This document shows, one piece after another, positions 7,547 through 14,360 of a stretch of 15,673 nt of DNA. The notes beneath the pieces are model-generated. The model did not search any database, was not told where the DNA came from, and saw only the letters and a program-made list of their open reading frames with translations. The position numbers and the translations under genes are program-made. How positions within the stretch are numbered: the first letter of the stretch is position 1; the number at the start of each line of letters is the position of its first letter. The DNA lies in NCBI RefSeq assembly GCF_001949145.1, contig NW_019091739.1, forward strand, positions 9,225 to 24,897. The letters are read 5' to 3'. Source of the stretch: Acanthaster planci (lineage: Eukaryota; Echinodermata; Asteroidea; Valvatida; Acanthasteridae).

Positions 7547-8138
7547 TTCATTCTTTTGAGTTGTGTATTTCGCAAGGAAACGGTTGTGAAGTTGTGGGAC
7601 TAATTAAGTGTCCGTTTTCTTTGTAAGTCAGGGATTTATCTGTTGCAAAATGGTTGAGCCCATATGTGATTAGTGTGGCTCCCTGACCACAGGTTTTCCA
7701 GACATCATAATCTTAATGAGAGTTGTTGGAATTATCGGGACTGGTATCCAAAGCAACATAAACGCTTGTTACGAGAATACGCTGCGTCTATTTTGTCACG
7801 TGGCGTACGGCCATAAAAGAATGCAGATGTTCGCAGATCGTCGAGGGATGAGAGGTGAGGATGGTAGAAAAAAATCACATTTTTTGACGATAATGTAGAT
7901 TAAATTCTACAAAATACACTGGAACCCGGCTGTTAGATATAGGTAGAAATTCATTAAGGGGTAGATTTGCTCCAGAAAGCGCAAACAGGTTTTCTCAGGT
8001 ACAACTACCTGACCCTGGCAGAGCACTTTTCAAAACCCCATAGCATTACGGCGCCATGTAAACTAAGTAGGCTTAGAGTCACACGGAGTAGTGACTGTGA
8101 GTTTTTGAAGTAATAAAGTATTGTTTTAGTAATGTCGT

Positions 8139-8439
8139 GGAGCGTTAGTATGACCTGACCAATTTACAGTCTTTTTGTCCCATTTTGACATCGCCGGTAA
8201 CCATTGCGCCCCATCCCCACTTCACCTCATCCCCACTATGCCCCATTTCCACTTTGCCCTGTTCATGCGCAAGTGTGGTCGAAAGAGGAGTTAAGAAAGC
8301 AAGCAGGTGGGGAAAAAGGTATTTTGGTGAGTCTTTGGAATTTTTGAAAACCGTGGTCACTTTACTATATGTAATGTTGTGGAGCATTAGAATGACTGAT
8401 CCCATCTCAAAATTCAAAAAAGAGGAATACTAACGCTCC
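8139..8439. mobile_element. 301-bp MITE-like element with perfect 13-bp inverted ends
   Basis: 8139-8151 (ggagcgttagtat) and 8427-8439 (atactaacgctcc) are exact reverse complements. A diverged direct copy of the left end (ggagcattagaat) sits at about 8381-8393. The interior includes a pyrimidine-rich cccc-at-cccac run (8210-8255) and copy 2 of the 70-bp repeat (8299-8367). No target duplication is obvious and nothing is encoded. Confidence 0.6.
8299..8367 (+). repeat. Copy 2 of the 70-bp dispersed direct repeat
   Basis: This matches 5364-5433 in the same orientation, sharing ggtgagtctttggaattttt and the following cactttact block with a few substitutions and small length changes. It forms the inner part of the 8139-8439 element. 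Confidence 0.75.
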
Positions 8440-8452
8440 CTCAGTAGAGCTA
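8424..8452 (+). repeat. Copy 1 of a shared 29-bp block
   Basis: ggaatactaa, two variable bases, ctcc, then tcagtagagcta. A second copy lies at 10653-10682 in the same orientation. The block overlaps the right inverted end of the 8139-8439 element, so the second copy may be the lone end of another member. Confidence 0.6.
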
Positions 8453-9221
8453 CATCTAGTCATGGAGTTAAATCATTGGAAGTTCAGATTGTGAGGGGCC
8501 GTGTTTTCGCTTCCTTACCTTCTGCATTAGGCTGCGCGATGTAAACAACTTTTGAGTGACGTAAAATACCTTTAGACTTGCTGAAGATTTTTCTCCCTGC
8601 TGGCCCAAAAAAAGTTAAGGCTTTAGCGGTAAGTTGCACTCGTAAATATCTAGAGTTCATGTATTTAGGCCTAGCTTACAAGATACAAAAACCATGGAGG
8701 TGGCAGGGGCAATTACTATTCATTACAGTTTCTTTTAAAGTTTCAGATGACAGTATTTCAAAGTTGCTGTTCATGTATGACTGAAGTCGTGACTCCGCTG
8801 ACAACTGAGCATGTGGGGAAAAGTTCGGATGCTTAGAAAAGGCATGCTCCTTATGTCATTTTTTCACTGCCTGGCAAATCGTTTTGCCCTCACATATGGA
8901 GGGACGAGTCTTCATGTGGCAAAGCTTTGTTTTTCCATGAAAATGTTCAATTCCGGCTTACATTAAATATCCAGATTAATACTGTAGTTATGTTTCTAAG
9001 AACAGTAATTCAATGTAGGTTTTTTCTTTCTTAGAGATTCATTTCATTCTTTCAAGAAATTGTTATTAAAGTGACGGTGTGGGGTTTTTACAGCTAAGGC
9101 CTACAAAATAAAAAATCTTATTAGGACAAAAAAGAGATTATAATAAGTATTCATTAGGCCTAGATACTACAACCAACGTGACATCCAACAGCAAAATAAA
9201 TGTTACTTTCTCATCTTGCAG
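8453..9221. other. Unassigned non-coding stretch
   Basis: I see no domain-bearing frame and no strong repeat. It ends in a clear 3' splice site (ttactttctcatcttgcag at 9203-9221), so it could be intron sequence upstream of the candidate exon at 9222. Confidence 0.35.
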
Positions 9222-9508
9222 AACATGTGCACAAGCCAAGTGCTGCAGTCCAGGGCAAGTTTCTCCAGGAACTACATTGTATTCACCGTCAATGCTTACA
9301 AAAGCATTTTGGTATTTTGTTGATGTGAATGAACCAAAGAAGCCTTGTGTGATTTCGCCATCCCAACCTGATCCAAGTCATGCTCCTGCACCAGAACACA
9401 ACATCACTTCATAGCACCACCACCACCGATGATGATGACAGCGACTCAGAGTTTGATGACAGTGAGTCTGACAACTTAAAGGAGATGGGCCATGTAGGGT
9501 TAAATTGA
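9222..9508 (+). CDS. Candidate 3' coding exon of an unknown protein, one frame change
   Basis: I do not recognise the product. A strong acceptor precedes 9222. In the frame that follows, the sequence reads TCAQAKCCSPGQVSPGTTLY and continues through LTKAFWYFVDVNEPKKP to a proline-rich end, stopping at TAG about 9412-9414. In the next frame, a 43-codon open segment (ATG 9380, TGA 9506-9508) carries four threonines then an Asp/Ser/Glu-rich acidic run (DDDDSDSEFDDSESDN). Acidic, low-complexity tails are common in real nuclear proteins and rare by chance, so one frame change near 9390-9415 may have split a single C-terminus. The result may be a decayed transposon protein or a host pseudogene exon; an alternative splice site could also explain it. 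About 650 bases downstream, AATAAATAAATAAA (near 10150) could end the transcript. Confidence 0.35.
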
Positions 9509-10652
9509 CATTACGTCATGTACGTTGATAGTTCTCAACCATCTTGTATACAAGAAGTTGGATTAATCCCTCTTTTATGTCATTAAATCACAATTCTTTG
9601 GAATTTCTTCAGACAGCTTTCTGTACATGTACCTGGCGGCTGTTGTTTAGCTTTTGCTCCCAGAAGGGAGTGAAATAGGGTTGTGAAACCTGTCATTTTT
9701 AACACTTTTCTGCGCATTTTCAAATTATGCAGATGTGTTTTCTTGTTATACATGTTTTTTATGTGTTGATGCATGATTTACAAGAAATCTTCCCAGCACG
9801 GCCCATCGCCTTTAACTGATTTCGACCCATTGAACTTGCAAACTCCATCAAAATAACATAATGAAGCCAGTGTATGTTCGAAAACTGCTTGCATTGGACA
9901 CACATCAAGTACTGTTGCAGTGTCACCCCGCTCCAAGGTGTGACATTTTATTGTCACACCTTGTCACAGTCTCCCATGCTTCCAATCCACAGAGAAGTAA
10001 ATTTTACCAATGCAGTGTCGTTTTTTTGTCAGGAGATTTCCCGGGGAAAAATATAAGTTTTTCAGTTCTAGCATGTTTGTTATTTTGTCAAGAAAATTAT
10101 AGTTAATGAAATAATCTCCACAGTAAAGCATGTGCTGTTTGTTTCAGTTTTATAAATAAATAAAAATGTTTTTGAAAATGAAAAAAAAACATAGGACAGT
10201 TGGGAAAAAAATAAAACACAGGGAAACACTTGCAATACCTTTATTTCTTATTTGAAATTTAAAATCATTTCAATATTTTTTGAGGTAAAAAAAGAGATTG
10301 ATTCTGGAAAAAATGTCTTCCGACAATAAAGGATAAGATAAAGTCGCACAAGGTGCCCCACACGGCAACAAACATTTATTTCATGCATGGTTTTACTTGG
10401 ACGCCGTACCTCTGCACAAACCTTGAAAATAGGTCACAGTCAGCGACAGATGGCGTGTTCGTGAGAGCATCGAAGATCACTCTGTTTTTATTGTTGAGTT
10501 TTGATTGTTGTTTTCAAATTGCATTTACAGTAACTTAAGGAAGGTGATCAGGACATTAGTTGATATTATACTTTTTTATTTACAAGTTAAAAGAAACAGC
10601 CTTGTTCTAAAAAATCATGGTCTCTAGTGGATACATGTATGGGGCATGTGTG
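9509..10652. other. AT-rich non-coding stretch, possible 3' UTR
   Basis: No domain-bearing frame was seen. A hairpin lies at 9934-9963, overlapping AATAAA signals lie near 10152, followed by an A-run about 40 bases later, and another AATAAA lies near 10325. If the exon at 9222-9508 is real, the first part would be its 3' untranslated region. Confidence 0.35.
9934..9963. repeat. Perfect 12-bp stem-loop
   Basis: caaggtgtgaca, loop ttttat, then tgtcacaccttg. The stem is exact. The word tgtcac also occurs just before (9921-9926) and after (9963-9968), so this may be a hairpin in a transcript or a small inverted repeat. It is not followed by a T-run and is not a bacterial-type terminator. Confidence 0.7.
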
Positions 10653-10682
10653 GGAATACTAAGACTCCACTCAGTAGAGCTA
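10653..10682 (+). repeat. Copy 2 of the shared 29-bp block
   Basis: ggaatactaagactcc then actcagtagagcta, matching 8424-8452 apart from a few bases. It is isolated here, and no inverted partner was found nearby. Confidence 0.55.
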
Positions 10683-11028
10683 ACTGCCGTAATACATGTA
10701 CATGTATATAGAGTAACCCATCCTACATGGGCTATTATTCATGCTATTCGTTGAGGTAAAGACTAAGAGTTCCATAAGACACAGACATTTAATACTATTT
10801 CCCCATAAACATGGTTAGGTTGAAGTGGTTTGTGAGAGGGCAGTTAATGTAATGTTATGGAAATTTTGATGGGTTTCTATTTTCTTGCACCAGTCGGGTG
10901 CACTGGATGGAACCAGACCAGTCTACATTTAGGACGAATAGATCTTAGACTTTATTTCTTGAAAAGAATCCTTCTGGGGTAGACCTAGGAATCTATCAAA
11001 AGAAGGAAGAAAAATCCTGTGATGTGGG
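10683..11028. other. Unassigned non-coding stretch
   Basis: The stretch contains overlapping catgtacatgtat words near 10692-10710 and a small inverted word pair (gcaccag, gtgcactgg) near 10890. Nothing coding or RNA-like was recognised. Confidence 0.3.
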
Positions 11029-11100
11029 CTCAGTCTACCCCCAGAACTGTGGGGTCTGTCATCTGCTGCGCTCGCTCCCACTGGGTTCGATCCTTTCACA
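11029..11100 (+). repeat. Possible tRNA-derived SINE head
   Basis: 11084-11093 reads ggttcgatcc, an RNA polymerase III B-box. The preceding gcgctcgctcccact resembles the anticodon-arm part of many tRNA-derived SINEs. A degenerate A-box may be tgggctcagtc at about 11024-11034. Between the two boxes lies cccccagaactgtgggg, also found in the 6347 hairpin, which spaces the boxes too widely for a working tRNA. This is best read as a SINE fragment; a chance B-box is possible. Confidence 0.35.
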
Positions 11101-11120
11101 TCTGGATTGCAGATCAGTGT

Positions 11121-11200
11121 GCATACCGACTGAGCAGTATGCATTCCGACTGAGCAGTATGCATACCGACTGAGCAGTATGCATACCGACTGAGCAGTAT
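11121..11200. repeat. 20-bp minisatellite, four units
   Basis: Four exact-length units of gcataccgactgagcagtat start at 11121, 11141, 11161 and 11181. Only the second differs, by one base (gcattccg). Such uniformity implies a recent or actively sliding array. It begins immediately after a half-similar gcagatcagtgt. Confidence 0.95.
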
Positions 11201-11830
11201 GTGTATCAATTGCACCATTGCACTGCCACAACGAGATGGGAAAATAAAAACTTACAGGTTTAGACATGACAGATTGGCAATGATAATTGTGCAATGCTGT
11301 GTCTGTAGAATTTGTAAGTCATGTTATGGTTACCATAACAATAGCCATTTTGTTGTAAGAAAGTGATAACAATCTCGTAAACATGCAGTTTTGGCAAGCG
11401 CAATATCGAAGCATTTAGGGTCGACTCCAAATTTTCAGACCAGTCCCATGTGCACAGGGTGTCAAGTGATGTCTGTGTATGAAACTCTTTCCGGAAAATG
11501 TAAGGAGGCCATTCCATTAGGCCTATTTAATAGGCCTTCATAATTTCTGCAGTGACTGGTTGCAGGATTTGTGCCAGCAATTCCCTCTTATCTTTACTTA
11601 AAGAGGCAGGGTAAAGAACCCTTCTTTCCCCAGTTATAATCTTTAAATAACAGGTGACAAGACCATCTTCCTAAAATAACTTGAAAAATACAAAACAGTT
11701 TTCCCATTTATGGTCGAAGTAATGCCCAAATAGTGAGCTTCCGGGAGTCTCTTTTTTGCCAGTAGTAATGATGTGCTGATGAGCCTAAAATGTCTGTAAA
11801 CAGGGTGCATCTTCACATGCGAGTCTTGCC
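11201..11830. other. Unassigned non-coding stretch with small palindromes
   Basis: Two short exact palindromes are present: gttatggt-t-accataac at 11323-11339 and aggcctatt-t-aataggcct near 11519-11537. Open frames on minus at 11260-11517 have no recognisable domain. Confidence 0.35.
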
Positions 11831-12240
11831 GCCGGGAATTCCGGTTTTGGACACGTATTCTTTATACGCGTGGCAGGGGCTGTCTCCAAAATCGGGCAAA
11901 GGGAGCTGGGCCTTGTAACAAAAGACCATACTCATAACAAAAGACCAGGCTGCTGGGAATTACCAACATTTTTTCACTCTCAATTTTGGAGATAATCCAG
12001 CCTTTTTTGAAACAGTATACAGTCGAACACGCTTAACAACTTCCAGCTGGGGACACCGGATCTGGACACGTATGCTTATTATGCGTGGCCGGGGTCTCTG
12101 AACTCGGACAAATGGAACAGGGCCTTGTAACAAAAGACCGTACTCGGAACAAAAGACCAGGCTGCTGGACGTTACCGACATTTTTTCGCTCTCAAAATTT
12201 GAGATAATCCTGCCTTGTTTTGAAACAGTATACCACGGTT
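11831..12240. repeat. Tandem pair of units about 214 bp long
   Basis: Copy 1 (about 11831-12045) and copy 2 (about 12046-12240) share, in order, ggacacgtat, gcgtggc.gggg, gggccttgtaacaaaagacc, accaggctgctgg, acattttttc and gaaacagtatac. Offsets of 215 at the start and 213 at the end show small indels. Between them, cagtcgaacacgcttaacaa resembles pogo/Tigger-type inverted ends, but no inverted partner was found. No protein is recognised. Confidence 0.85.
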
Positions 12241-12631
12241 TGGGCATTTAGAGCGAGCGGATTACCAGCGGGGACAAAAGCGCTCCACCACTGCAGCGAT
12301 GAGCCACACAGCACCACTGCATGCTAATCTCGCCCCTATTGAAAAGAGGTCAGCAGTGCACTGAGCCAGGTTTGTGAACAAACGAATGTTACGTAACACC
12401 ACAAAATCTGGGTGCTTTTTACAAGGCTGCAGGCCTGGCTGAAATACTCAGGCATTGATAGATTTTGTCTGCCTGGCTAGAGTCAACACCAGACATGCCT
12501 TCACGTGTTTGCAAGTGTCCAGTAAATGAAGATTTGAATTTTTTGAAGAATTTTGAAAACAGAAAAAAATGATAAATATCCCGCCACAGCATCTTTGAAT
12601 AAAGGAAACTTTGCATAAATAAACAATTGAT
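12241..12631. other. Stretch downstream of the piggyBac relic
   Basis: The distal terminal repeat of the piggyBac element and a TTAA-CCC junction should lie here or further left, but neither is present. Open frames on minus (12419-12616) carry no domain. The element is probably truncated at this side, or interrupted by other repeats. Confidence 0.4.
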
Positions 12632-13836
12632 TCAAGTGTGAGAAACCTTTAAACAAGGAGCAGCACAAAGTGGGACTTCACAAATTTCACACATCAATTT
12701 AGTCTCTTTTTTAAATACCATTTCTAGAACAAACATCACATGTATGATCTAGCTCATTTTCCAGTCAGGGGAATTTCTATAGCAAAATGTCCTCCTATCA
12801 GTCTACCTGGATCAGGAAGACGGGATGGTCTCCCCCTAGATCAATACACTGGCAAATTTGGTGCACGCAACAATTGTCTAAATGACAAATAACTGTCAGT
12901 GCCACCAATTTCCTCATACACAAGATAACAGTGTACAAGAGCAACATCAAACAAAAATAAGAACACTTTTTTATATCATTTGGTTGATTTCCTGACTGAA
13001 CGGTTCGACGATGCCAGCCGGTCTGCAATGTCCACACCCTTTATCCCCTTGTTGTAGTCGAGTACACACTTGGGTTTCTCCAAAGCGATTCCGTCAGGGT
13101 TCCGCTTACTGGTGTCGGCCATCTCTTCTGTATGCATCGTGGACAACATACGGATATCTTTCTTGTCTCGCCAGACCAAGGAGTTCAAGCCTTTGTCGCT
13201 GAAGCAGTGAACAACATCACCTCTCTTGAACTTCTTGGCCAGTTTGTCTACCACCAGGTGGAGTTTGTAAAGTCGATCAGTTGTATCTGCATGGCTGTTA
13301 TCGACGAAATGCAGATAGGACAGCGAGTCCATAAATCTGTCGCGTAGCATGGTATTAGGAAAAAATGGAGTCTCAAGTATTAAGTCTCTCAAGTGGGGTT
13401 TCAGCATCACTATGGTCATGGACAGGAACAGTGACATCTTGGCTGGTGTTGTGTCGAACCAGCTTTGCATGTGACTTGGACTTGCTACTGACTGACTTTT
13501 CAGGTGTTCAGGGACGTAGCGGTTAGTCTCGTTGGCAATGTGCAACGTCAGCTCTGGGGTGAAGAACTGCTCGAAGATTTTGAGAGGAGTGCTGTTCTTG
13601 TCCAATTCTTGCACTTGAATGCCCGCTGTGCCTTGAAAGCCGTGTCGGTGGGGGAAGTTGACTTGAGCTGTCCATTGAATGGACGAGGAAGTTTTTACCT
13701 TCTTGGCAGGCCTCGCTAATGGTGGTTGCCTGTTAAAATCACTGTCATTAGTTTTTATTTCTGAACTATGTTTGGATTCCGACATGAAATTTGAACCACT
13801 AGTTGCTGTCAAAGTTTCCTCTTCACTTAAAGACAT
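12632..13836 (-). pseudogene. piggyBac (PGBD-type) transposase with catalytic core deleted
   Basis: piggyBac transposases cut and paste DNA at TTAA. I place the start at ATG 13836-13834 (MSLSEEET), just after a strong acceptor (cccggcccttcag, cut at 13849/13848), rather than the longer open frame to 14025. Residues then show an acidic N-terminus, a basic ARPAKKVK stretch (41-48), IFEQFFTPEL through ANETNRY (87-107), MSLFLSMTI, MLRDRF (163-168) and LHFVDN (175-180). Around residue 205 (about 13221) the frame passes straight to the post-core region: VWRDKKDIRMLSTMH (221-235) and VLDYNKGIKGVDIAD (258-272). The DDD catalytic segment (roughly 170 residues) is therefore missing without a frameshift. 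A TGA at 12978-12976 replaces the usual Trp before YKK; the frame continues through LFDVALVHCYLVYEE to another TGA at 12843-12841. The C-terminal zinc-binding end survives in shifted frames: CDVCSRNGI near 12740 and CEICEVPLCAAPC near 12690, ending at TGA 12634-12632. It cannot transpose. Confidence 0.92.
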
Positions 13837-14360
13837 CGTGTAATGCAGCTGAAGGGCCGGGAAGCAGCCAAGCAAATATATACCCAGCACTACAGAAAAT
13901 GTTGCTTTTCTATGAAACAAATAACCAATTACACTGAACAATGGCCCGTCTATATCCTGAGTATGTGGTGCTGGGGTGCTGCCCACATGTTCCCAGCTCA
14001 GCAGGGCCGTAAACATTAGCAGCACACCATGTCAGTGGCCTGTATTCATCGCGCTCCGGGCCCACACAGAATGCGTTGCATAAGCCCTGACCACAGCCTC
14101 AAGTGCTGCTCCACAGAGATTACCCAAAGTATTCATTCAAAGACAAAGGGGTGTTCTGATGAAAAAAAATCCCATTTACCAAGTATCAGGGGATCAACCA
14201 ACTCTCCAGGTTGCCCCAGATTTCCTTTCAATGCAAAGGTCCAGGTAATTACAGATGTACTCTGAATAAAAGTTGCATGTGTGGTATGCTGCTACAGCCG
14301 TCTCCCGGTCATTAGACTTTTCTCCGTGCGCAACTCTTGCCATTTCCCAGCGTGAAGGGG
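13837..14360 (-). promoter_or_regulatory. piggyBac 5' region with likely 5' UTR intron end
   Basis: This region should carry the transposase promoter and subterminal binding sites. The pyrimidine-rich gcttcccggcccttcag (13865-13849) is a credible acceptor 12 bases before the ATG. The open frame through 14025 adds a hydrophobic stretch unlike any piggyBac N-terminus and is probably intron read-through. I cannot point to a TATA box with confidence. Confidence 0.45.

Larger units (their letters stand above)
6965..7569. mobile_element. Palindromic host site with two nested TTAA insertions
   Basis: Left 6965-6983 (aatacactactcaaaagaa) is the near-exact reverse complement of right 7551-7569 (ttcttttgagttgtgtatt). 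Between them are TTAA (6984-6987), a 139-bp palindromic element, TTAA (7127-7130), a 416-bp element with CCCC/GGGG ends, and TTCA (7547-7550). Removing both inserts leaves the two flanks meeting at one TTAA, so the original sequence would have been a palindrome centred on TTAA. The flanks may be terminal repeats of a third tiny element. This nested reading is inference from visible junctions. Confidence 0.65.
6427..8075. mobile_element. Inverted duplication with about 430-bp arms
   Basis: The left arm 6427-6856 matches the reverse complement of the right arm 7647-8075 nearly end to end. Shared blocks include ctatggggttttgaaaag, gtagttgtacctgagaaaac, tttctggagcaaa, catcctcacctctcatccc, tttggataccagtcccgat and gtggtcaggg, with scattered substitutions and a few small indels. 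The arms encode no protein with a recognisable domain; open frames at 6577-6928 and 7716-7898 are arm shadows. The spacer of about 790 bp holds nested insertions (6965-7569). It could be a foldback transposon or an inverted duplication of a MITE-like unit. Divergence between arms suggests it is not recent, unlike a fresh assembly artefact. Confidence 0.8.
12632..14360 (-). mobile_element. Partial piggyBac element, 5' end preserved
   Basis: The outer end at 14360 reads, on minus, TTAA then CCCCTTCACGCTGGGAAA, a piggyBac-type terminal sequence beside the TTAA at 14361-14364. That TTAA matches the gctttaaagagtg position of the neighbouring tandem repeats, so the junction is a genuine insertion point. 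Between it and the transposase start lie about 520 bases of 5' region with a likely untranslated intron. The other end is not found, so only one terminus supports the boundary. Confidence 0.75.

Noticed and set aside
11083-11093. A functional tRNA gene at the gggttcgatcc word
   Set aside because: No acceptor or anticodon stems can be paired around it, and the A-box candidate is too far away. Only a SINE-type relic is plausible.
10929-11294. 121-codon minus frame with YCSVGMHTAQS repeats
   Set aside because: The repeat peptide is simply the 20-bp minisatellite read through; the rest overlaps the SINE-like segment.
13011-13719. Plus-strand open frames opposite the piggyBac transposase
   Set aside because: They are antisense shadows of the minus-strand coding sequence, with no domain of their own.
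13837-14025. 63-residue N-terminal extension of the piggyBac protein as a signal or membrane segment
   Set aside because: piggyBac proteins have no such hydrophobic N-terminus, and a good splice acceptor sits just before the internal ATG, so it is more likely intron read-through.
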